11,236 nucleotides of DNA from Acidobacteriota bacterium (GCA_020199975.1 JAIVJP010000318.1:1-11236); one strand, 5' to 3'; positions 1-6,490 are shown, counted from the first letter of the stretch. Program-made: numbers and translations. Notes: generated by a model not told the origin, from the letters alone.

Positions 1-1011
1 GAAATCGTGTCCTCTGTAATCGCGTCGCAGATCGCCACCCATGAACGCTTCGGTGGAGTAGTGCCTGAGTTGGCCTCCCGCGAACACCTCGACAAAATTG
101 TGCCAATCGTAGAGGAAGCCTTCGCGCTCGCGAACGTCCAGACGCAGGACATCGACGGCTTAGCCGTCACCGTTGGTCCAGGCTTGGTCGGCTCCCTACT
201 CGTAGGAGTCTCTTATGCCAAGGCAATGGCTTTTGCATTGCGGAAGCCGCTGGTGGGAGTAAATCACATCGAAGGTCATATCTATTCAGTAGCCTTTGAG
301 AACCCTCCGGTCGAATATCCCGCCCTCGCTCTGATTGTTTCTGGCGGCCATACGAATGTTTTTCACATACCCGCGCCGGGCAAATATAAGGTTCTGGCTC
401 GCACCAGAGACGACGCGGCCGGCGAGGCTTTTGATAAGGTCGCGAAGATGCTGGGCCTCGGCTATCCCGGTGGGCCCATCATCGAGCGGCTTGCACGTGA
501 AGGTAATCCCGGCGCGGTGAAGTTCGCAATTCCACGAATGGGTGACGGTCTCCCGGATTTCAGTTTCAGTGGCTTGAAGACTGCCGTTACAAAACACGCG
601 AGGGAAACCGGACTACAACCGGTCAGCAACGGCGGAGAACCATCGCAAGGAATAAAAGATCTTGCCGCAAGTTTTCAGAGCGTGGTAGTCAGCTCGTTGG
701 TGGGAACGATGGAGCGAGTCGCGAAGGAGTATCGACCGCGGACGCTAATAGTCGCGGGCGGAGTCGCGTGCAACGGAGCATTGAGAGCCGCGTCGTCAGA
801 CGCGGCGAGGCGCCTGGGCGTGCCTGTCTACTTCCCTTCACAACATCTTTCAACAGACAACGCCGCCATGATTGCTGCCGCGGGAACGGTCAAACTCCAG
901 GCTGGCGAACGCGCCGATCTCGATCTAAACGCCGACGTGACGCTACGACTGCAGAATATTGATCTGGAAGACGAAGCGCGGAAGCGCGCTGGTGTACGCT
1001 ACCGGCTGTGA
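1..1011 (+). CDS. tsaD: tRNA N6-adenosine threonylcarbamoyltransferase TsaD, 5'-truncated by window edge
   Basis: TsaD transfers the threonylcarbamoyl group from TC-AMP to A37 of ANN-decoding tRNAs (t6A), working in the cytoplasm with TsaB and TsaE. Seen here: the ASKHA-fold metal motif HIEGH is encoded at 265-279. It is followed by SGGHTNVF, DDAAGEAFDKVAKMLGLGYPGG, FSFSGLKTAV, VAGGVACNGALR and STDNAAM, whose Asp is expected to be the third metal ligand. The frame is open from base 1. The first readable residues align just after the usual 'GIETSCDETA' segment, so I infer that about 25 N-terminal residues lie left of the window. The GTG at position 7 is therefore not the real start. The C-terminus is complete, ending at TGA 1009-1011. 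The gene is convergent with dnaJ. Identification is very secure. Confidence 0.97.
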   Translation, partial: EIVSSVIASQIATHERFGGVVPELASREHLDKIVPIVEEAFALANVQTQDIDGLAVTVGPGLVGSLLVGVSYAKAMAFALRKPLVGVNHIEGHIYSVAFENPPVEYPALALIVSGGHTNVFHIPAPGKYKVLARTRDDAAGEAFDKVAKMLGLGYPGGPIIERLAREGNPGAVKFAIPRMGDGLPDFSFSGLKTAVTKHARETGLQPVSNGGEPSQGIKDLAASFQSVVVSSLVGTMERVAKEYRPRTLIVAGGVACNGALRAASSDAARRLGVPVYFPSQHLSTDNAAMIAAAGTVKLQAGERADLDLNADVTLRLQNIDLEDEARKRAGVRYRL

Positions 1012-1070
1012 GCGCTAACTAAGTGCAGGAGAGGCTCCGGAGGTTGTTTCTCTGACAGGTTCAGGCACAT

Positions 1071-1101
1071 AAAAGCCGTGCAATCCCGAAGGGTGGGCGG
1101 C
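1071..1101 (-). terminator. weak candidate terminator of the hrcA-grpE-dnaJ cluster
   Basis: Read on the minus strand, downstream of the dnaJ stop, GCCG (1098-1101) pairs with CGGC (1075-1078). It encloses a small CC-TTCG-GG hairpin and is followed directly by TTTT (1071-1074). The outer stem is only 4 bp with unpaired internal bases, so this is a weak intrinsic-terminator candidate. Its place between two convergent genes supports it. Confidence 0.3.
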
Positions 1102-1134
1102 AGTTTAGACTAACTCGTTATGGAATCAAGTACG

Positions 1135-2250
1135 TTAACCAAAGATGTCGCGGACCTTGTCGACCAGTCCGCGGTCTTCCAGATCTTTGCTTTCGACTGT
1201 TGCCAATTGCTCCAGCAGCTTTCGCTGTTCGCGCGTCAACGACGTTGGCGTAATGACAGTAGCTGAAACGAACAGATCCCCACGGCCACGGCCTCCCAGC
1301 GCCGGCATGCCCTTGCCCTTTAAGCGAAAGACTGTTCCGGTCTGAGTACCCACTGGAATTCGCAGTTTCTTTTCATCGTCTAAAGTCTTGACGGTAATGT
1401 CCGCGCCGAGCGCCGCCTGAGCAAAGGTTATGGGCACAGCGACATATAGATTACTTCCCTGGCGCTCAAACCGCTCATGTTCTGCCACGTGGATTACAAC
1501 GTACAGATCCCCGGCTGGTCCGCCGCTGCTTCCGGACTCCCCTTCCCCTTGCACACGCAATCGAGATCCAGTTTCAACTCCGGCGGGGATCTTTACCTCC
1601 ATCTGCTTTTCGCGTTCGAGACGACCCGATCCCTTACAGTCAGCGCACGGACTGTTAATAATCCGGCCAACTCCGCGACAGGCGTGGCAGGTCCGGGCTA
1701 CCGAGAAGAAACCCTGTTGATACCGCATCTGTCCGGCGCCACCACAGGTGTTGCAGGTTTCCGGTTCGGTTCCGGCTGCTGCTCCGGAGCCTTTGCAAGT
1801 CTCACAACTCTCGAGGCGCGGAATTCGCAACTGAGCAGTCATTCCATCAGCGGCTTCTTCCAGAGTGATCTCCAGGTCGTAGCGCAAGTCGGCGCCACGC
1901 TGGGCTGATGGACGTCGGGTACCGCCACGTCCGCCACCGAACACATCGCCAAATCCAAACAGGTCCCCCAAAATATCTTCAATGCCACCAAAACCAGGTG
2001 CTCCCCAGCTTGGGCCAGCGCCACTCGACACTCCCGCATGGCCAAAGCGATCATAACGCCGGCGCTGCTCCTGATCGGCCAGCACTGAGTAGGCTTCGGC
2101 AGCTTCCTTAAACTTTTCTTCGGCGGCGGCGTCGTTCGGATTCTTGTCCGGGTGATAACGCATCGCCAGTCGCCGGTAGGCGCTCTTGATTTCTTGATCT
2201 TTTGCCGAGCGGCTTAGGCCCAGTACGTCGTAATAGTCCCGTTTATCCAT
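1135..2250 (-). CDS. dnaJ: chaperone DnaJ (type I Hsp40)
   Basis: DnaJ delivers unfolded substrates to DnaK and stimulates its ATPase. All type I regions are visible in the 371-residue protein. The J domain covers about residues 1-70 with the essential HPD at 33-35. A Gly/Phe-rich linker covers about 70-117. The zinc domain has four CxxCxGxG repeats (Cys149/152, 166/169, 188/191, 202/205). The C-terminal beta-sandwich substrate-binding domains lie at about 215-355. Length is normal for the family (E. coli has 376). It is the last gene of the hrcA-grpE-dnaJ cluster, 132 bp after grpE. That gap is long enough for an extra promoter or processing site, but I saw no convincing one. The start ATG follows an AG-rich stretch (GAGAAG, GCAGG) rather than a clean Shine-Dalgarno. 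Confidence 0.98.
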   Translation of the reverse strand: MDKRDYYDVLGLSRSAKDQEIKSAYRRLAMRYHPDKNPNDAAAEEKFKEAAEAYSVLADQEQRRRYDRFGHAGVSSGAGPSWGAPGFGGIEDILGDLFGFGDVFGGGRGGTRRPSAQRGADLRYDLEITLEEAADGMTAQLRIPRLESCETCKGSGAAAGTEPETCNTCGGAGQMRYQQGFFSVARTCHACRGVGRIINSPCADCKGSGRLEREKQMEVKIPAGVETGSRLRVQGEGESGSSGGPAGDLYVVIHVAEHERFERQGSNLYVAVPITFAQAALGADITVKTLDDEKKLRIPVGTQTGTVFRLKGKGMPALGGRGRGDLFVSATVITPTSLTREQRKLLEQLATVESKDLEDRGLVDKVRDIFG

Positions 2251-2382
2251 CCTGCGTCTTCTCTAACCTCTCATTATGATTTCTTAATTGGTTCTCGCGA
2301 AAAGATCTGAGTAGCTTGTTTACTTCGACTCCTCGACCTTATGCGACGCGCTGTCCCCGGTGGGATTCATACTTTTACGAAT

Positions 2383-3171
2383 TCACTTCTTTACGGCCAC
2401 CTTCACCAGCGCAGGTCGAATTAGTTTATCGCCCAGGCGGTAACCACGGATTATCTCCTGCATAACAGTGTCCGGCTCGTACTCGTCAGTAGACTCCGAG
2501 ACCACAGCTTCATGAATATGAGGGTCAAAACGCGCGCCCACGGCTGTGATCGGTTTCATACCGAGGGTTTCGAGTACTCCGGCGAGCTGTTTGAAGATCA
2601 GATCCACTCCACTCAGGAAGTGACGAAACTCATCCGACTCACTTGATTCAACGTTTGCTTCCACATCAAGCGCCCGCTTGAGATTATCGAGGACTGGCAG
2701 CAGCTTTGCGGCGATCTCCGCGACTGCACGCTCATATGTGTCAGCGCGTTCGCGTTCCACTCTCTTGCGATAGTTTTCAAAATCGGCCTGTCTGCGCGCC
2801 AGCCGATCTTTCAGGTCTGCAATCTCAGACTCTGCCCTTTTCAACTCGGCTCGAGTTGCTACCAACTTGGCTAATACCGGGCCGCCAAGCTCACCGGTGT
2901 TGGCCTGGGTCGATTGGTACGAAACCTCGTCAGTGTTGATTTCCTCGGAGCTAGATTCAGACGGATCCTCAGACCGTTCCTCAGCCCTATCCTCGACCGC
3001 TTCTACGTCCACGCGCGCAAACTCGTCCGAGATAACGTTCTCATTAAGCCCGTTTTCTTCGCGAGGTTCATTCACAGCCTGAGACTCGCTTGAGATCTCG
3101 TTCTCCTGTTCGGTATCCACGAATTCAACCGGAATGTGGTTCCGTCTGCTAGCTTTTTTATTAGTAGACAT
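2383..3171 (-). CDS. grpE: nucleotide exchange factor GrpE with long acidic N-terminal extension
   Basis: GrpE releases ADP from DnaK so that the chaperone cycle can continue, and in many bacteria acts as a thermosensor. The conserved core covers about residues 98-262. It has a long coiled-coil helix with the signature ADFENYRKRVERER near 129-142, then a four-helix region with LLPVLDNLKRAL (157-168). It ends in the C-terminal beta-wing with FDPHIHEAV (215-223) and GYRLGDKLIRPALVKVA (243-259). The first 95 or so residues are very rich in Glu, Asp, Ser and Asn and look disordered. They make the protein 262 residues against about 190-200 in typical GrpE. The gene lies 50 bp downstream of hrcA on the same strand, and dnaJ follows. 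The start has only a weak upstream GGAA. I chose it because the frame reads through without a better start; a later start inside the acidic region cannot be excluded. Confidence 0.96.
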   Translation of the reverse strand: MSTNKKASRRNHIPVEFVDTEQENEISSESQAVNEPREENGLNENVISDEFARVDVEAVEDRAEERSEDPSESSSEEINTDEVSYQSTQANTGELGGPVLAKLVATRAELKRAESEIADLKDRLARRQADFENYRKRVERERADTYERAVAEIAAKLLPVLDNLKRALDVEANVESSESDEFRHFLSGVDLIFKQLAGVLETLGMKPITAVGARFDPHIHEAVVSESTDEYEPDTVMQEIIRGYRLGDKLIRPALVKVAVKK

Positions 3172-3221
3172 GAATCTAAGGTTCCAAAACTTTTACAGGG
3201 GTATCGTTAACGGCCACGGTG

Positions 3222-4349
3222 TTAATAAAGAGGGGTTTCTTCACCCAGTCGGCGCTCAATCAGCCGAGCCATGTAGTTTACCATAGCCATGATGCGTGAA
3301 TATTCAATTCTCATCGGTCCGACGACTCCCAGCGTGCCTGGGTTCTCGTTGAAGCCAATTCGGTAGGGGGCCGTAATGAGGGTACAATTGCGCATTGAGG
3401 AGGTGGGATGCTCCCTTCCGATCACCACGTTGACGTCACCTCGAAATGCAGGCTGCTCCCGAGAGACACACTCGTTGAGTATTTTAAGCAAACGCGATTT
3501 TTCTTCGAAAGTGCGAAACAGCTCGCGCATTCTGTCAACATCGACAAAGTCGGGCTTAGTAAGCATGTTGGATGCGCCATCAACATAAACCTCGCTGGCG
3601 CTTGACTCTTCACCATCCAAGCTCATATCGCAAAGCAAAATAGCGTTACGCAGAAGCCGGTCATACAGGGCCTTTTCTTCTCTCATCAGCTCCAGGATTT
3701 CAGCACGAATGGTAATTAGACTCCTACCGCTGAATTCCGTGTTCAAGTAGCGGGCCGTACGCTCCAAATCTTCCTGGGTAAGGTTCTCCTCCAACCGAAT
3801 AATTTTGTTGTGGATGATGTTGGACGTAGTTACCAGCACTACCAAAATCCGTTTGTCAGATAGTTGAAGAAACTCAATGTGACTTAACCGGTTCTCAGCC
3901 AGAGATGGCGAGATAACAATTCCGACGTTCTCTGAAAGTTCCGAGAGCGCATGGGAAGCCTTTTCCATCAGGCGCTCCGGAGACGAGAAAGGTTCAAACC
4001 CGGTGGAAGAGAAAACCGCATCGATCGCCTTAAGGTCGGCACGTGAGAGTCGCGCCTCTCCAAGCATATTGTCGACGTAATAACGATAGCCTTTGTCGGT
4101 AGGCACTCGGCCGGCTGAGGTGTGCGGCTGCTCCACTAGCCCGGCTTCTTCAAGTTCCGCCATGACATTTCTAATCGTCGCGGAGCTCCAGCCATGGCCG
4201 TGGGCAAACCGGTCCGATAGCACCAGTGAGCCAACCGCCTCTCCCGTGACTAGGTGCTCCTTGATTATGGCGGCGAGCACAGCTTGCCCACGGGAATCAG
4301 GAGCGTTCTTTTCTGAGGTTTGAAGATTACGATTACTACGACGGGGCAT
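3222..4349 (-). CDS. hrcA: heat-inducible transcription repressor HrcA
   Basis: HrcA is a dimeric repressor of chaperone genes. It normally binds the CIRCE inverted repeat and depends on GroEL for folding. The 375-residue protein has the N-terminal winged-helix region with SSATIRNVMAELEEAGLVEQ (55-74) followed by PHTSAGRVPTDKGYRYYVD (75-93), the strongest HrcA signature. The central GAF-like and dimerisation regions follow, and the C-terminus contains the typical segment GTLGVVGPMRIEYSRIMAMV. It is the first gene of hrcA-grpE-dnaJ. Gene order and strand make autoregulation likely, but I found no canonical CIRCE (TTAGCACTC-N9-GAGTGCTAA) upstream. The start ATG lacks a clear Shine-Dalgarno. It sits about 97 nt downstream of the inferred transcription start. 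Confidence 0.97.
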   Translation of the reverse strand: MPRRSNRNLQTSEKNAPDSRGQAVLAAIIKEHLVTGEAVGSLVLSDRFAHGHGWSSATIRNVMAELEEAGLVEQPHTSAGRVPTDKGYRYYVDNMLGEARLSRADLKAIDAVFSSTGFEPFSSPERLMEKASHALSELSENVGIVISPSLAENRLSHIEFLQLSDKRILVVLVTTSNIIHNKIIRLEENLTQEDLERTARYLNTEFSGRSLITIRAEILELMREEKALYDRLLRNAILLCDMSLDGEESSASEVYVDGASNMLTKPDFVDVDRMRELFRTFEEKSRLLKILNECVSREQPAFRGDVNVVIGREHPTSSMRNCTLITAPYRIGFNENPGTLGVVGPMRIEYSRIMAMVNYMARLIERRLGEETPLY

Positions 4350-4452
4350 TAGATGTTCATTTAGATGCTGATCGGGATGAAGGAAAGGTAACGTTTGCTC
4401 GCTGGAAGGGCACCACTAGCGCCGACCAACGGAACCGCCGAGCACCCTTCGC

Positions 4453-4482
4453 AGTATAAAGGAAATCATCAAGGTGGTGCAA
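4453..4482 (-). promoter_or_regulatory. sigma70-type promoter for hrcA-grpE-dnaJ
   Basis: On the minus strand a -35 box TTGCAC (4482-4477) is separated by 18 nt from a -10 box TATACT (4458-4453). Both match consensus in 5 of 6 (-10) and 4 of 6 (-35) positions. The start of transcription would fall near 4446, leaving an untranslated leader of about 97 nt before hrcA. No heat-shock sigma32-type sequence was evident, consistent with repressor-based control. Confidence 0.55.
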
Positions 4483-4489
4483 ACAGAAG

Positions 4490-4504
4490 GGTTTAACCTA
4501 AACC
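4490..4504. promoter_or_regulatory. short perfect inverted repeat next to the hrcA -35 box
   Basis: GGTTTA (4490-4495) and TAAACC (4499-4504) form a perfect 6-bp dyad around ACC. It lies 8 bp upstream of the inferred hrcA -35 box. The related word AGGTTTAG recurs at about 4609-4616. The position suits a transcription-factor operator, but a 6-bp dyad is short and could be chance. Confidence 0.25.
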
Positions 4505-4863
4505 TTTGGCCGAGTTCCATTCCTAAAGCTACTTCCACGCCTCACAACATCTAAGTCGCCATCTTTGAAGACTAGTTTTAGCGGATCCGTAAAGTGCTAT
4601 AACACTTAGGTTTAGAGCCCTTAAGTTCCACCGTCTGACGTTTTCTCACCTGGGCGCTTAGGGCTATCGGTCGCTTTTACTGGGGTTTTCACTGACTGCT
4701 GGAAATTAATTGACGCCCTACAGCGGAGCTACTTAAGATGTTTCCCAAATTGGAGCCAGAACCGGGCTCAGGGCTCCCCAAGTTAATCAAGGGGTTTAGG
4801 GGATGTCTCCCCTTCTATCAAACTGGAAAATCTCAGAATCAGGCTGTGCTGGGCATAATTCGC

Positions 4864-4868
4864 AGGAG
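4864..4868 (+). promoter_or_regulatory. ribosome binding site deciding the SprT-like start
   Basis: AGGAG at 4864-4868 is 8 nt upstream of ATG 4877 but only 2 nt upstream of GTG 4871. The spacing favours ATG 4877 as the start, shortening the longest possible frame by two residues. Confidence 0.65.
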
Positions 4869-4876
4869 CAGTGGCG

Positions 4877-5434
4877 ATGAATGAAGTCAAAAAGTTTTTT
4901 GCAGACGCATTTCGCCATCTGGGAAACAATCGACCCGTGCCTGAGATTGAGGTTCGCTTTTATCCCTATGCCGGATTGCATCACACCATCAGGGTGATGC
5001 GTTCCTCTGACCTGGCTCGTCGCCGCCGTGGCCGCAAGTTGATTTCCTCAGCTCAGGGCGAAGCTTATAACCTGGACAAGATGTTTACTAAACTTAACAA
5101 ACGTTACTTCGACGCAAGGTTGGCGAAAGCAACACTTACATGGTCACAGCGTCGAACTCGCAATATTCTCGGCCATCACGATCGCGTTTACGACACAATC
5201 ACTGTTAGCAAGACGCTCGATTCACTCGAAGTCCCCGAATGGTTCGTTGAGTTTATTCTTTATCATGAAATGCTCCATATTAAACACCCAGCGCGGCTAA
5301 TCAACGGCCGACGCTATTATCACACCAGTGCTTTTCGCCAGGATGAGCGTCGCTTTCCCTATTACAGCGACGCCCAGAAATGGCTCGAACGGGTCGCTCG
5401 TCAGCGAAGGGTCCCGCGCGCTCGCGCGGCTTAG
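4877..5434 (+). CDS. SprT-like zinc metalloprotease family protein
   Basis: This is a 185-residue, probably cytoplasmic protein with a gluzincin/SprT-like active site. HEMLH (zinc ligands His130 and His134, catalytic Glu131; encoded near 5264-5278) follows a hydrophobic helix WFVEFILY. A third His149 sits in a YHTSAF motif, resembling the HSxxF of SprT/Wss1/Spartan-type proteins. Upstream, GHHDRVYDTITVSKTLD is a conserved strand-rich segment typical of this group. There is no signal peptide or membrane segment. The N-terminal half has a basic patch (RRRRGRK, about 48-54) and the C-terminus is also Arg-rich, which would suit nucleic-acid contact, though that is inference. SprT relatives include DNA-protein crosslink proteases, but the substrate here is unknown. 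The gene appears monocistronic, with large non-coding regions on both sides. The nearest alternative is an M48-like or YgjP-type hydrolase. Confidence 0.8.
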   Translation: MNEVKKFFADAFRHLGNNRPVPEIEVRFYPYAGLHHTIRVMRSSDLARRRRGRKLISSAQGEAYNLDKMFTKLNKRYFDARLAKATLTWSQRRTRNILGHHDRVYDTITVSKTLDSLEVPEWFVEFILYHEMLHIKHPARLINGRRYYHTSAFRQDERRFPYYSDAQKWLERVARQRRVPRARAA

Positions 5435-5442
5435 CTCTTTTT
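5414..5442 (+). terminator. candidate intrinsic terminator overlapping the end of the SprT-like gene
   Basis: CCGCGC (5414-5419) and GCGCGG (5424-5429) form a GC-only 6-bp stem with a GCTC loop. They lie inside the last codons of the gene and are followed by CTTAGCTC and then TTTTT (5438-5442). The 8-nt gap between stem and T-run weakens it. Confidence 0.35.
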
Positions 5443-5586
5443 GGAACCTTACCGACGGCGAGACGTTAAGCAAAAGTGAGGTAGGTGGGCTCCTCAAAAA
5501 GGCGGCTGATCCGAACTGATAAGGTTTCGGTGAAGCCGTCTTTGTCTATCACTTCGGGCGCGCGCCATCGGTGCCCATACTCGACC

Positions 5587-5709
5587 ACAGAACCGAGGAG
5601 CGGTAGCGACCGGGTAAGGATCAGGAATCACTCATACCTGGTGGAACCTATTTTTTGTCGCTTGACTCCGGCTAGACTTAACCCGGTCGCTACCGCTCCT
5701 CGGTTCTGT
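5587..5709. repeat. REPIN-like inverted repeat pair (29-nt perfect arms)
   Basis: The left arm 5587-5615 and right arm 5681-5709 are perfect reverse complements over 29 nt, separated by 65 nt. The arm core is GAGGAGCGGTAGCGACC. Within each arm smaller stems are possible: ACCG-AGGAG-CGGT and, alternatively, CGGT-AGCG-ACCG. This is the organisation of paired REP sequences (REPINs) that are mobilised by RAYT transposases in other bacteria. No transposase lies in the window. Whether it is dispersed through the genome cannot be seen here; no second copy occurs in this window. A long hairpin terminator is a less likely alternative because no T-run follows. Confidence 0.7.
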
Positions 5710-5728
5710 AGTTGACTAGCATGAAGCT

Positions 5729-5741
5729 GGTTGTGCCAACC
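5729..5741. repeat. small perfect hairpin
   Basis: GGTTG (5729-5733) and CAACC (5737-5741) pair around a TGC loop. It stands between the REPIN-like element and the nested hairpin and may belong to the same structured unit. Confidence 0.4.
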
Positions 5742-5751
5742 TGCGCCAGTA

Positions 5752-5812
5752 CCAGCAATATGGTACGCCGTTAGTGTCACTAACGGAACACTACCGCAAT
5801 ATTGAGCGCTGG
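5752..5812. repeat. nested imperfect hairpin upstream of efp
   Basis: Four nested paired blocks form one hairpin: CCAGC (5752-5756) with GCTGG (5808-5812), AATAT (5757-5761) with ATATT (5799-5803), GGTA (5762-5765) with TACC (5792-5795), and CCGTTAGTG (5768-5776) with CACTAACGG (5778-5786). The last pair is nearly a continuous palindrome with one central base. In total 23 pairs occur in 61 nt. The unpaired bases lie mostly on the 3' side, giving an asymmetric, bulged stem like those at single-strand transposon ends. An alternative fold, GTACCA-GCAATA-TGGTAC (5749-5766), competes for the left arm. No match to integron attC core sites was seen. Function unknown. Confidence 0.65.
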
Positions 5813-5839
5813 ACAAAGATCTCAGGCTCTCGCTAGACT
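5810..5839 (+). promoter_or_regulatory. candidate promoter for efp
   Basis: TGGACA (5810-5815, 5 of 6 matches to the -35 consensus) is followed after 18 nt by TAGACT (5834-5839, 4 of 6 matches to -10). It would give a leader of about 75 nt before efp. The -35 box overlaps the last bases of the 5752-5812 hairpin. Confidence 0.35.
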
Positions 5840-5922
5840 ACCAGTCTCGTTAAAGAGCAACAGCTCCCGCCGATCGCTTGTAAGAACTTGAATAACTATT
5901 TAATGGAGATTGAAATTAGTCT

Positions 5923-6486
5923 ATGGCTATTCCAGCAACCCAAATTCGGCGCGGCATGGTAATCGTCTTCGAGGGTGAACCATGCAAAGTTGTGGAGTTT
6001 CGTCACCATACGCCCGGTAATTTGCGCGCGATGGTGCAAACCAAACTTCGGAACATTAGGACCGGGTCATCTTTCGAGCATCGGTTCCGTTCTGCCGACA
6101 CAGTGGAGCGGGCAAGTTTGGAGCAGCATGAGATGGAGTACCTTTATTCCGATGGCTCCCATCACCACTTCATGAATACTGAAAACTACGAACAGGTTGC
6201 GCTCAGTGAAGAGGATCTGGGCGATGCGGCTCAGTGGCTGAATCCTGGACTCAGGTTGCAAACCGAGTTTTATGAAGGGGCACCCGTAGGCATTGATCTG
6301 CCGCCGTCCCTTGAACTCACCGTGACCCGCACAGAGCCCACCATGAAGGGGGCGACTATCTCCAACGTCAACAAACCGGCCATACTCGAAAACGGGGTCA
6401 CCATCACCGTCCCACCCTTTGTTAATGAAGGGGACCGCATCCGCGTGGATCCCACCGAAGGCCGATACATTGAACGGGCGAAGTGA
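5923..6486 (+). CDS. efp: elongation factor P
   Basis: EF-P binds between the ribosomal P and E sites and relieves stalling at consecutive prolines. The 187-residue length is typical, with three domains: KOW-like (about 1-64), OB (65-128) and a C-terminal OB domain (129-187) ending in the family pattern KPAILENGVTITVPPFVNEG...GDRIRVDPTEGRYIERAK. The tip of the functional loop reads TPGNLRAM. Asn33 stands where E. coli has the beta-lysylated Lys34 (PGKGQ), and Arg35 is two positions later. No EpmA/EpmB or EarP gene is in the window. Hence either the protein is unmodified or a different residue is used. A GGAG sequence lies 14 nt before the ATG, a long spacing. The gene is alone, with repeat-rich DNA on both sides. 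Confidence 0.97.
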   Translation: MAIPATQIRRGMVIVFEGEPCKVVEFRHHTPGNLRAMVQTKLRNIRTGSSFEHRFRSADTVERASLEQHEMEYLYSDGSHHHFMNTENYEQVALSEEDLGDAAQWLNPGLRLQTEFYEGAPVGIDLPPSLELTVTRTEPTMKGATISNVNKPAILENGVTITVPPFVNEGDRIRVDPTEGRYIERAK

Positions 6487-6490
6487 ACCG

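Larger units (their letters stand above)
4350..4876. other. gene-free region between hrcA and the SprT-like gene
   Basis: About 527 bp separate two divergent genes. The only long frames overlap neighbours and look like chance. Apart from the hrcA promoter and its adjacent dyad, it holds a small dyad AAGTG/CACTT (4592-4596/4603-4607). A GAGCC block (4753-4757) can pair with either GGCTC at 4765-4769 or GGCTCC at 4772-4777. A perfect hairpin AGGGGA-TGTC-TCCCCT lies at 4798-4813. I saw no tRNA, tmRNA or known riboswitch pattern. The length and hairpins near the downstream gene would allow a long leader or small RNA, but nothing proves it. Confidence 0.5.
5435..5922. other. gene-free, palindrome-rich region between the SprT-like gene and efp
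   Basis: About 488 bp without a credible gene. It contains, in order: a 10-bp inverted repeat with one G-U pair, AAAGGCGGCT (5498-5507) against AGCCGTCTTT (5534-5543); the REPIN-like 5587-5709 element; a hairpin 5729-5741; the nested hairpin 5752-5812; a candidate efp promoter; and two small hairpins, AGACT-ACC-AGTCT (5835-5847) and GAGC-AACA-GCTC (5855-5866), in the putative efp leader. Short frames crossing it simply read through the palindromes. Confidence 0.6.

Noticed and set aside
4578..4600. Possible CIRCE operator: TTAGC followed by GTGCTA
   Set aside because: The gap between half-sites is 11 nt instead of the 15 nt expected from the canonical spacing, only partial half-sites match, and it lies about 95 bp upstream of the hrcA -35 box.
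4854..4859. CATAAT as a -10 box for the SprT-like gene
   Set aside because: Transcription would start about at the AGGAG and remove the ribosome binding site; no -35 box is present either.
4796..4984. 62-codon minus-strand frame upstream of the SprT-like gene
   Set aside because: It overlaps the start of a well-supported plus-strand gene and shows no conserved pattern or ribosome site.
5729..5812. Integron attC site
   Set aside because: The hairpin is suggestive, but no RYYYAAC / GTTRRRY core pair is present at the ends and no integrase or cassette is nearby.
5485..5816. Short frames on both strands across the palindromic region
   Set aside because: They read straight through inverted repeats, have no ribosome site or recognisable motifs, and have composition unlike the neighbouring genes.
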